NCBI RefSeq assembly: GCF_008033235.1
Contig: NZ_CP042432.1
Coordinates: 2,666,001-2,730,000, forward strand
Source of the DNA: Anseongella ginsenosidimutans
Lineage (GTDB): Bacteria > Bacteroidota > Bacteroidia > Sphingobacteriales > Sphingobacteriaceae
Length of the DNA stretch: 64,000 nucleotides
Reading direction: 5' to 3'
The notes below the pieces were generated by a model. That model worked only from the letters and a program-made list of their open reading frames with translations, was not told the origin of the DNA and searched no databases. The translations under genes and the position numbers were made by a program. Below, piece after piece: positions 1-9,500 of the stretch (position 1 is its first letter; every line of letters starts with the position of its first letter).

Positions 1-134
1 CTTATCCCAGCGGTGAGGTGGAATTGCAATTGTGCCTCAACACCTGTCATCGCTGCTAATGCAGAATAGTTACGAGTTCACGTTGCTGAAAGGACAGAAT
101 GTACCGGCCGAAAATGGCGCACAGATGATAAAAA
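1..134. other. left edge, no supported gene
   Basis: Two short open stretches run here (frame 3 to a stop at 57-59; frame 2 from 17 to about 169, which has no clear start and runs into the palindrome). Either could be the tail of a gene lying outside the window, but neither shows a recognisable motif. Confidence 0.3.
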
Positions 135-172
135 ACACTATAATTGACTTGATAATAAGTCAATTATAGTGT
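135..172. promoter_or_regulatory. perfect palindrome upstream of DUF4143 ATPase
   Basis: Two 16-base arms (135-150 and 157-172; the right one begins AAGTCAATTATAGTG) are exact reverse complements around a 6-base spacer. The right arm ends 31 bases before the ATG at 204. A degraded copy of the same gene start at 29151 carries a degraded version of this palindrome at almost the same distance, so the element belongs with this gene family. It could be a binding site for an autoregulator or a hairpin in the 5' leader; the sequence does not tell which. Confidence 0.7.
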
Positions 173-203
173 ATATTTGCCCTGAAGACAAGTCAAAACA
201 TGA

Positions 204-1403
204 ATGGAACCTCTTATAGAATATCAGCAAAACCTAGTTGACGAGGTAAATAACGATTTCCACCGATTCCTTTACCATCGTCTTCCGTGGGAAAGCAGAA
301 TGTTGGCTATTAAAGGGTTACGCGGTGCCGGGAAGACAACGATGCTTCTCCAACACCTCAAATACGGTCAACCGCAAGGAACCAAAAGTCTATATATCAC
401 AGCTGACCATCCCTGGTTATACACCCATACCTTATTGGATACCGCAAGGATGTGGGTCCAGAACGGTGGGCAAGCCCTCTACATAGACGAAGTACATAAG
501 TATGCCAATTGGTCACGCGAGATAAAGAATATCTATGACGGATATCCAAAATTACAGCTTTTTTTTACAGCATCATCTGCGCTCGATATCTATCGCGGAG
601 AAAGCGATCTCAGCCGTCGAGTGTTGACTTTTACGTTACCAGGAATGTCTTTCAGGGAATACCTGAATTTGATGTATGGACGAGCCTTGGCACCAGTTTC
701 GTTAACGGAGTTACTAAGCAACCCCATCGAAATATCGTCAACCCTCAGAAAACAAATTGAAATCCCTATTCCATTGTTCCATGAATATCTCATGAAAGGA
801 TACCTGCCATTCGTACACGACGATCGGGGGAAGTCTTATCTTCCAAAGCTCATGCGGGTTATTGAGACTTCAATCACCGATGACCTGGCATTCATCGAAA
901 ACTATTCCGCCACCCATATCGTCAAGATCAAGAAACTCCTTGGCGTGATCGCAGAGTCCGCCCCATTTGAACCCAATATATCCTCACTTGCCCAAAAACT
1001 TCAGCTGGGCCGCGATACAGTCAACAATTTCCTGCATCAACTAGAACGAGCATTCCTCCTCAACCTCGCCAACAGACCATCGGAAGGAGTGGCTGCTCTG
1101 CAAAAGCCAGACAAAATATATCTTGAGAATACCAATCTGTCTTACGCATTGAGAGAACATCCCGACCCCGGAACAACCCGCGAAACCTTTTTCCTCAATC
1201 AACTACGTAATGCCGGTTACAAAATACATTTGGCTGGAAAAGGTGACTTTCTGGTAGACAAAACCTATACGTTTGAGGTTGGGGGACGCAATAAGTCCAT
1301 CAAACAAATCGCTGGAATACCGAACGCTTATATCGTTTCAGATAACATCGAGATCGGGTTTAACAACAAAATCCCGCTTTGGTTATTCGGGTTTCTTTAC
1401 TAG
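204..1403 (+). CDS. AAA-family ATPase with DUF4143 domain
   Basis: A 399-residue cytoplasmic ATPase of the solitary AAA_14/DUF4143 type common in Bacteroidota. A Walker A motif, GLRGAGKTT, lies near residues 39-47; a Walker B-like stretch, LYIDEVHKY, near 91-99; and a sensor-like FTASSALDIYRGESD follows. The C-terminal half fits the DUF4143 winged-helix/nuclease-like region, ending with FLVDKTYTFEVGGRNKS. The function of the family is not established. The ATG at 204 is used. The related fragment at 29151 starts 4 bases further upstream in another register (MNGPLIKYQ), which here would be out of frame because of one extra A, so a one-base indel near 209-211 may have moved the start. Two relatives lie in the window, at 16360-17618 (frameshifted) and at 29151 (a stub). 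Confidence 0.85.
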   Translation: MEPLIEYQQNLVDEVNNDFHRFLYHRLPWESRMLAIKGLRGAGKTTMLLQHLKYGQPQGTKSLYITADHPWLYTHTLLDTARMWVQNGGQALYIDEVHKYANWSREIKNIYDGYPKLQLFFTASSALDIYRGESDLSRRVLTFTLPGMSFREYLNLMYGRALAPVSLTELLSNPIEISSTLRKQIEIPIPLFHEYLMKGYLPFVHDDRGKSYLPKLMRVIETSITDDLAFIENYSATHIVKIKKLLGVIAESAPFEPNISSLAQKLQLGRDTVNNFLHQLERAFLLNLANRPSEGVAALQKPDKIYLENTNLSYALREHPDPGTTRETFFLNQLRNAGYKIHLAGKGDFLVDKTYTFEVGGRNKSIKQIAGIPNAYIVSDNIEIGFNNKIPLWLFGFLY

Positions 1404-1504
1404 CCTGCCGCGGATTTGATGAAAAAATCCATATGAATATAAGCTTACTCACAAGAGGCGATCTAAGCATTCTTCAGGGTCAGGCTTTTCGTCCTTTATA
1501 GCCT

Positions 1505-2422
1505 CTAAAGTAATTTTGAGAAACCTATTCCTTCTCCAAAGCGGTACCCCAGTGTAATTTCATGCGTCCCGTCATTGACCTGCCCCAGGCGGTAACTGTT
1601 CAGGCCGAACTGGTAACTGTAGCCGAAGCGGAGCCGGTTATTCAGAAACACGGAAAGAATGGCGCCCATTTCATTGTTGGTGCGGTAGTTCAGCCCCAGT
1701 CCGATGGCTTCTTTCAAATACAGCGTAGTAGAAATATCGGCATGCAGTGGAATGTTGGAAGCGTAAGAAGCCAGGATGGCGGGTTTTATCTTAATATCTT
1801 CTCCCAGGGAACCCAGGAAACCCATCATCAGGTAATAATGGTTTTTAAAATACCGGGAATCCTCCACCGATGCCCTTCCCAGCTCACGGAAACTGATGCG
1901 GGGCACGGAAACGCCGGCGTAGAATTTCTCGGGAATAAAGTACATCAGTCCCAGCCCTAGTGTACCGACGGTTTCCAGGATGTCGTCCTGGAAGAGCGGA
2001 TCATGCGGGTCCAGCCCGGAATAGCGGGCCTCATACCTGCGCACCCCAAAGCTCATGGAAGCGGCCAGGTACTCTTTTTCCGAGAGGCGGACGGACTTGG
2101 CCAGGAAAGCGCTGGCCTCGGTCATTTTCTCCGGCCCGAACTCATCGTGCATGATATTGAGCCCGGCCGCCGCCCCGATGGAAGCAAGGGGCAGGTGCCC
2201 GTTAGCGATCAGCGTAGAGGGCGCCCCGTCGATGCCCACCCACTGCTTGCGAACCAGGGCATGCACCGCCCCGGCCTTATCCAGCAGGGAATAGGTGGCG
2301 TTGATAGGAGCGAGGTTATCCATGTACTGGGTATAGGTGAAGGGCTGCTGAGCGTATGCCAGTCCCGTAGTACAAAGCAGCAGTAAAAGCGTGTTGTATA
2401 TCGTTTTCATGTTGAATTTCAT
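1505..2422 (-). CDS. PorP/SprF family T9SS outer-membrane protein
   Basis: A 305-residue protein with a signal peptide (MKTIYNTLLLLLCTTGLAYA preceded by four residues) followed by QPFTYTQYMDNLAPINATYS and RKQWVGIDGAPST, the hallmark N-terminus of PorP/SprF-like proteins; the rest alternates as expected for an outer-membrane beta-barrel. In Flavobacterium, SprF is needed for surface display of the giant adhesin SprB, and PorP/SprF-like genes usually follow genes for T9SS cargo with a type-B C-terminal domain. That is the arrangement here: the ATG at 2422 lies 1 base after the frame-corrected stop of the giant adhesin (2424-2426), so translation is probably coupled. A second ATG at 2410 is possible. 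It probably serves as a cargo-specific outer-membrane partner. Confidence 0.9.
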   Translation of the reverse strand: MKFNMKTIYNTLLLLLCTTGLAYAQQPFTYTQYMDNLAPINATYSLLDKAGAVHALVRKQWVGIDGAPSTLIANGHLPLASIGAAAGLNIMHDEFGPEKMTEASAFLAKSVRLSEKEYLAASMSFGVRRYEARYSGLDPHDPLFQDDILETVGTLGLGLMYFIPEKFYAGVSVPRISFRELGRASVEDSRYFKNHYYLMMGFLGSLGEDIKIKPAILASYASNIPLHADISTTLYLKEAIGLGLNYRTNNEMGAILSVFLNNRLRFGYSYQFGLNSYRLGQVNDGTHEITLGYRFGEGIGFSKLL

Positions 2423-2440
2423 GTTAATTAGTGCTGAATT

Positions 2441-5131
2441 TCATGACAAACCATCCCGTTTTACGTTTCCACTGGCCGCCGGCCTTGAATTCCAGCAGGT
2501 AGAAATACGTGCCCTGGGGAGGAACTCATAATTGACCCGGGTATTGGCTATTCCTTTGAAGACACGGCTGCCGTTATCATAGCCCTGGATCTCGAATACC
2601 TTGGCTCCGCTGCGGGTGACGATGGTCATCTTGTTTTCGGGGTAATCGCGGATGCCTTCCACCAGCAGGAACTCGTTGATGCCGTCGCTGTTGGGAGAAA
2701 CTACCTGGTGTACTTTTATGAGATTGCCGGCCGGGTCCACTACCAGCAGCTGGCGGCTCACAGGTTCCGCCGGCAGGTAATTCGCGTTGCCAGGCTGCAC
2801 CGCGGTGATGAACGACGTTCCCAGGCGAAGGATCTCCAGCTGGTTTTCCCCGGCGCCGCCGGCCACAATAGCCACCTGGTCATCGGAACTGCTGAGCGTG
2901 ACCGGTAAGCCTGAGGAAGCGCTGATCTGCAGGGCAATGATACCGGCATCGCGTTCTACTTCCCCGGGCAAAACAAAGTCGATGGTCTGCGAGGCTTTAT
3001 GGACGATGAGTTCCCTTGATATAGAAGGCCTGTTATCGTAATTAGGGTTTTCGGCCAGGGTTGCGGTGATCACGGCCGTACCCGCCCCGGTGATATGCAC
3101 CATGCCATTGATGATCTCAGCCACACCGGTATTAGAACTGCTGTAGAGGATCGTTTCCTCGGGTCGGGCCTCGGCCCCCGGGTCAAAGTCGGCATCGCCA
3201 TAGGTTTTTTCCGGCAGGGCTTCAAAGACCAGGCTGCGCGTAGCCGGTATAACGGTCAATGTGCCGTTCACATAGCTGATCTGGTAGTTTTCCGATGCAG
3301 CGCCGCTGGTCGTGATGGGATAGATTCCCGGCGGGGACGTTTCGTTAGCGGTGGTCACCGCCGTTGGAAGGGCCGCCAGATCATCTTCATTCTCTCCGGA
3401 AACAAAGCCCTGGTAATTAAAGGTGAACACGGGGTTCTCCCAGCCGAACTTCCTGGTTTTGTTCACAGCGGTAATGACCAACGGGGCTTTGCTTACCCGG
3501 AGCGCTCCACTCTTATAAACGATTTCGTAATTGTCTGCCGAATAGCCGCCGGGCACGATCAAGTATTCCCCGGTGTTTACTGCTCCCTGCGAGTTGCCGG
3601 TATAGTTTAACGTTCCTTCCAGCAAGGCATCGGTGTCATCGTATTGCCAGCCGGTCACGGTTACGCCGTTTCCGCCGCTGTAAGCCGCGCCGTCGTAGGT
3701 TTTGGAGTCGTCCACTGCGGTAATGGTCAGCATGGCTGGCTTTATTGTTAGTTCCTGTATCACCGGCGGAACATTCTCGTAATTGGGATCATCGGGCAGG
3801 AAAGCGGTGATCTCGATTTCGCCCGCTCCAACAATCTGAATAAAACCTCCGGCAGTGACGAGCGCCACGTTTTCATTGGAGGAAGCATATTCCACCTGGC
3901 GGCCATCACTAGAAGTAGCGGCGGGGTCGAAGTCCGGGGCGCCGTAGACGACGGCCTCCGGGGCAGGGAAGGTGATCACCGCCTTTTCAGCAGGCGTAGT
4001 GGTCAATGTTCCGGGTTGGTAACTAAACGTATAGTTCCCAAGGGCTTCGTAGCCCGAAGGAATGATTTCGTAGATACCCACGTCAGTTGCTCCCTGGGAA
4101 CTTCCGCTGTAACTCAGCGTGCCTTCCAGCAGCGCATCGGTGTCCTCGTACTGCCAGCCGGTGGTTGTCACGCCATTGCCGCCGCTGTAGGGGGCGCCGT
4201 CATAAGTTTTGGAATCGTCGTTGGCGATAACGGTCAAGGTTGCCGGGTTCACTACCAGCACCCTGGTGACCGGGTCGGCATTTTCGTAGTTAGGATCGAT
4301 CGCCAGGCTGGCGGTGATCTCTGTAGTACCTGCGCCGATGATCTGTATTTCCCCTGCGGAAGTGATCACGGCCACATTTTCATCGGAGCTTGTGTATTCC
4401 ACTTCGCTGTCGTTGCTGGCAGAAGCTCCGGGAGCGAAATCAGCGAAGCCATATATAACATCTTCCAGCTCCGGGAAGTTGATCACGACGTTTCCAGCCG
4501 GAATGATCGTAAGGGTCCCGGGTTGGTAATTAAGCGTGTAGTTATCCAGCAGCTCGTAGCCCGAAGGAATGATCTCATACGCTCCTGCGTCTATGGCGCC
4601 TTGGGAACTTCCGTTGTAACTTACCATGCCCTCAAGTAGTGCATCGGTGTCCTCGTATTGCCAACCGGCCACCGTTACCCCGTTTCCGCCGCTGTAAGCG
4701 AGTCCGTCATAGGTTTTGGAATCATCGTCTGCGGTAACGGTTAGGGGAGCGGGACTTACTACCAGTTCCCGGGAGACTGGCATGACGTCCTCGTAATTTT
4801 GATCTTCGGGCAAGATGGCGGTGATATTCGTGGTGCCTGCACCAACAATCTGAACCAGTCCGTTGATCGTGATTATGGCCACATTTTCATCGGAGCTTGT
4901 ATATTCGATCTGTCTGCCATCGCTGGACGTAGCATCGGGGTCGAAGTCGGGATCTCCATAAATCATGGGATCCGGTTGCGGGAAATTGATCACGACCTGC
5001 CCGGCAGGAATAATAGTCAGCGTGCCGGGTTGGTAGTTAAAAGTGTAGTTGTTAAGGGGTGTATACCCGGCAGGAATAATTTCATATTGCCCGACTGCGG
5101 CGGCGCCTTGCGAGTTTCCGCTGTAACCCAA
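2441..5131 (-). CDS. giant adhesin, C-terminal piece (MBG modules and T9SS sorting domain)
   Basis: 896 codons as read, starting inside an MBG module. It has three further SKTYDG-type MBG/Ig modules, one MBG_2 domain (LVITAVNKTRKFGWENPVFTF), more Ig-like halves, and the gliding-motility-associated C-terminal domain beginning near VHQVVSPNSDGINEFLLVEG. The last 26 or so codons are out of frame after the G run 2516-2519 (as read, LPRARISTCWN). With one base restored the ending becomes LPQGTYFYLLEFKAGG and then KRKTGWFVMKFSTN with a stop at 2424-2426, which is what this sorting domain normally looks like. Confidence 0.9.
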   Translation of the reverse strand: MGYSGNSQGAAAVGQYEIIPAGYTPLNNYTFNYQPGTLTIIPAGQVVINFPQPDPMIYGDPDFDPDATSSDGRQIEYTSSDENVAIITINGLVQIVGAGTTNITAILPEDQNYEDVMPVSRELVVSPAPLTVTADDDSKTYDGLAYSGGNGVTVAGWQYEDTDALLEGMVSYNGSSQGAIDAGAYEIIPSGYELLDNYTLNYQPGTLTIIPAGNVVINFPELEDVIYGFADFAPGASASNDSEVEYTSSDENVAVITSAGEIQIIGAGTTEITASLAIDPNYENADPVTRVLVVNPATLTVIANDDSKTYDGAPYSGGNGVTTTGWQYEDTDALLEGTLSYSGSSQGATDVGIYEIIPSGYEALGNYTFSYQPGTLTTTPAEKAVITFPAPEAVVYGAPDFDPAATSSDGRQVEYASSNENVALVTAGGFIQIVGAGEIEITAFLPDDPNYENVPPVIQELTIKPAMLTITAVDDSKTYDGAAYSGGNGVTVTGWQYDDTDALLEGTLNYTGNSQGAVNTGEYLIVPGGYSADNYEIVYKSGALRVSKAPLVITAVNKTRKFGWENPVFTFNYQGFVSGENEDDLAALPTAVTTANETSPPGIYPITTSGAASENYQISYVNGTLTVIPATRSLVFEALPEKTYGDADFDPGAEARPEETILYSSSNTGVAEIINGMVHITGAGTAVITATLAENPNYDNRPSISRELIVHKASQTIDFVLPGEVERDAGIIALQISASSGLPVTLSSSDDQVAIVAGGAGENQLEILRLGTSFITAVQPGNANYLPAEPVSRQLLVVDPAGNLIKVHQVVSPNSDGINEFLLVEGIRDYPENKMTIVTRSGAKVFEIQGYDNGSRVFKGIANTRVNYEFLPRARISTCWNSRPAASGNVKRDGLS

Positions 5132-6500
5132 TGTCCCCCGAGCAGCGCATCGGTGTCCTCATACTGCCAGCCGGTGATTGTCACGCCGTTTCCGCCGTTG
5201 TAAGCCGTTCCATCGTAAGTCCTTGAATCATCGGCAGCTGTAACGGTCAAGGTGGCCGGATTCACGACCAGTTCCCTGGTTACGGGCGCGGCATCTTCGT
5301 AATTGGGGTCTTCCGAAAGGCTGGCGGTAATTTCGGTGGTGCCTGCGCCGATGATCCGGATTAGGTCATCGGAAGTAATAACGGCTACATTTTCATTAGA
5401 GCTTGTATATCCCACTTCCCGGCCGTCGCTGGAAATAGCTCCCGCATCGAAGTCCGGAGCGCCGTAGACGACCTGTTCCAGTTCGGAAAAGGTGATGGCC
5501 GCCTGCCCGGCCGGGGTGATGGTCAGGGTTCCGGGCCGGTACTCGAACAGGTAATTTTCAAGCGGCTCGTAGCCTGACGGAATAATTTCATACACCCCTG
5601 CGTCTACGGCGCTTTGCGAACTTCCGCTGTAACTCAATGTTCCTTCCAACAGGGCATCCGTATCATCGTACTGCCAGCCGGTGACTGTAGCGCCGTTACC
5701 ACCGGTGTAAGCTGTTCCGTCGTAAGTTTTGGAATCATCGTTAGCCGTAATAGTGAGGGTAGCCGGGTTCACAACCAGTTCATGTGTAACCGGTGTGGCG
5801 TCGTCGTAATTCGGGTCTTCCGGCAAGCTGGCGGTAATTTCTGTGGTGCCTGCGCCGATGATCTGCAGGAAACCTTCGGAGGTGATCACCGCCACATCCG
5901 GGTTGGAGCTGGCATATTCCACCTGCCGGCTGTCGCTGGAGGAAGCGCTGGGGTTAAAATCGGCTGCTCCGTAAACAACATCTTCCAGCTCAGGGAAGTT
6001 GATCACGACATTTCCAGCCGGAATGATCGTAAGGATTCCCGGCTGATAATCGAATGTATAATTATTGAGCGGATCGAAACCTTCCGGAATGATCTCATAA
6101 GTGCCCACGCTGATAGCTCCCTGGGAATCGCCCGAATAGGAGACAGTTCCTGTCAGCAGTGCATCAGTATCGTCATACTGCCAGCCGATAATGGTTATGC
6201 CACCGCCACCGCTGTAAGGCGTTCCATCAAACGTCTTGGAATCGTTATTTGCGGTAATCGTTAGAGCAGCCGGGTTCACCAATAGTTCCCGCGTTACTGG
6301 CACAGCATCCTCGTAATTTGGATCTTCGGGTAAACTTGCTGTAATATCGGTGGTGCCTGCGCCGATGATCCGGATCAGGCCCTCGGAGGTAATAACGGCT
6401 ACATTCTCATTGGAGCTAACATATTCTACCTCGTTATTGCCGCTGGCCGAAGCTCCGGGAGCGAAATCAGCCGCGCCGTATACAACGGCTTCCATTTCAG
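3480..6500 (-). repeat. six tandem MBG/Ig modules, about 500 bp each
   Basis: The codons for SKTYDG or a close variant recur near 6235, 5715, 5215, 4705, 4210 and 3705, a period of about 500 bp (about 168 residues). Each unit pairs a Big/Ig-like half with an MBG-like half. The units are similar enough in DNA to allow slippage or unequal recombination and to hinder assembly. Confidence 0.85.
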
Positions 6501-9500
6501 GGAAGGTGATCACGGGAGCCTCGCCTGAGGCGATTGTCAGATTCACGGCCAGCGTAGCCGCGCAGCCGGAAGCATCTTCCGCCTGAAGGGTGAATGTAAC
6601 GTCTCCGGCGCTTTCGGGGATGCCGCTGATCTCACCCGTTTCGGTGTTAAGTTCGAGCCAGTCAGGCAGTTCGCCTTGGGAAACCGACCAGGTGTAGGGC
6701 TCGCTTCTTCCGGAAACGCTGAACGTGAAGTTATAGGCGACATCTACCGTGCCTGCGGGGGGAGTGCCGGTAATTTCAACGAGGGTAACGCCGAGCGCTG
6801 CTGCGTCGCTTTCCAGTGTGCTGCATTCATTGCTGATCAGGCAGCGATAAAGTCCGGCTGTTTCAGATGCTGCCGCGGCGATGGTGAGGGTAGCGGTGGC
6901 GACGCCTGAATAAACGGTGTTTTCTTCCAGGTCGGTGAAGGTGGTCCCGCCGTCGGAACTGAACTGCCATTGGTAGGTGAGGTCGCCGCCGGTAGCTTCC
7001 AGGCTGAAGCTTGTTTCGGTTCCGAAGCAAACCGTTCTCTCCAGGGGCTGTTCGGCGATGAGGATGTCGGGGCAGGCTCCCTGGTACTCGTAAGCGCCCA
7101 TGTCCACGATTCCGCCGCCCGTCAGGTCATATACGCGCGCATTTCCTGCCAGGTCCGTGTCATCGGCCAAATCTCCTCCGGCATCGGTGTAAAGGGTATT
7201 GCTTCCGCCATCTACGGCAGGACCTGGTACTAGTCTGAAATCAGCGTTGGCCGTATCTGCGAAGGGATTGGAAGTTGTAACGATATTGTTCCCGCCGTCT
7301 GTGCCCCAGTCCGTATTCCAGGAGGTGGCGCCGCCTATTAAACTATACTTAAAAACAGGTGTACTAAAATTATTGGATATATTGGAAACGGAAGCATCTG
7401 CCAGCGTGTTTCCAAAAACAATAGAATTGATAACAGCCGGGGTACCGCCATTATTTTGCATTCCGCCCCCACCGGTTTGCGTCACATTATTCGAAATAAT
7501 CGTATTCACGATGATTGGAAAAGAAGTGACGTTATTTTCTATTCCGCCCCCACCGGTCTGCGCCGAATTATTGGAGATAATCGTATTCAGTATGGTTGGA
7601 GAAGAGTTTAAATTGTACATTCCGCCCGCGCTGACTTGCGTCGAATTATTCGAGATGGTTGTATTCAGGATGATTGGGGAAGAGTTTATATTGTACATTC
7701 CACCACCAATGTTTCCTGCAGAATTATTAGAGATCGATGTATTCAGGATAGTTGGGGAAGAATTTAAATTAATCATTCCACCACCATAGCGGCGTAGAGT
7801 TAAAAGTCCGTTTACCTTAATGCGATTTTCACCATCCGCATTTCCACCAGAGATGATCAGTCCATTCGGACCTGCATTACCCACATCACCGGCAGAAATA
7901 ACCACATGATAGCTATTATCACTGTTGTCGTCCGCTGTGCCTATATCGCCGTTAAGAATGGTCGGGTTAGCGTCCCAATCCCTGTCGCTTAAGCCCGGAT
8001 TACCGGTATCGGGGAAGCCGCCGTAGAGTTTCACGTTTTTCACCATCACAAAGGCGTTGTCCCTGCCGCCGTCTGCGGTGTAGCTGCCGTCGGCGGCGCT
8101 GTAAAGCGGCATGTAAGTGCCTTTGGCGATGAAGATGCGCAGGCTGTCGTTTTGCAGCCAGTTGCCATCGGCGTCGTGCTGCTGCCTGGCCCATTTCAGG
8201 GCGTCCGCCAGCTCAGGGATGGCGTTGGCCCAACTGTCGCCGCTTCCATTGCCGCCGGATACATTTTGATTGACATAAAGGATATTCCCTGTGCCGGGAG
8301 TAACTGGCGTTCCCTGGTATTCATAAGCGCCCATGTCCACGATGCCGCCGCCCGCCAGGTCATATACGCGTGCATTCCCGGCCAGGTCCGTGTCATTGTC
8401 CAAATCTCCTCCGGCATCGGTGTAAAGGGTATTGTTTCCGCCATTTATGGCAGCAGCGCCGGGTTTCAGGCTGAAATCAGCGTTGGCCGTATCCGCGAAG
8501 GGATTGGAAGTTGTAACGATATTATTCCTGCGGTCCGTACCCCAGTCGGCATTCCACGAGGCAGCGCCGCCTACCAGACTATATTTAAAAACAGGCGTAC
8601 TTGCATTCTCATTGAGGATATCGGAAACAGAAGCATCTGCCAGCTTGTTTCCAAAAACAATAGAATTGTTGACAACCGGGGAAGAAGAATCATTATACAT
8701 TCCGCCTCCGTCATATTCAGCCGAATTATTCGAGATAGTCGTATTCAGGATGGTTGGGGAAGAGTTAGAATTACCCATTCCGCCGCCATAATTCGCCGAA
8801 TTATTCGAAATAGTCGTATTCAGGATGGTTGGGGAAGATCCAAGATTGTACATTCCGCCACCGTTTAGGGCTGAATTATTCGAGATACTCGTATTCAGGA
8901 TGGTTGGGGAAGAGCTAGAATAAAGATTACCGATTCCGCCGCCATAGTTCGCCGAATTATTCGAGATCGATGTATTCAGGATAGCAGGGGAAGAAGATGA
9001 ATTTAATATTCCTCCACCATCGCGGCGGGAAGATCCCAATCCGTTTACGGTAATGGAAAATGCGCCATTCGCATTTCCACCGGAAATAACCAATCCGTTC
9101 AGGCAGGCATTACCCACATCGCCGCCGGAAACAACCACATGATAGGTATTATCACTGTTGTCGTCCGCTGTGCCTATATCGCCGCTAAGAATGGTCGGAT
9201 TGGCGTCCCAATCCCTGTCGCTTATGCCCGGATTACCGGTATCGGGGAAGCCGCCGTAGAGTTTAACGTTTTTCACCATCACAAAGGCGTTGTCCCTGCC
9301 GCCGTCTGCGGTGTAGCCGCCGTCTTCGGCACTGTAAAGCGGCTTGTAAGTGCCTTTGGCGATGAAGATGCGCAGGCTGTCGTTTAGCAGCCAGTTGTTG
9401 TCGGCATCGTGCTGTTGCCTGGCCCATTTCAGGGCGTCCGCCAGTTCGGGGATGGCATTGGCCCAGCTGTCGCCGCTTCCGTTACCGCCGGATACACTTT

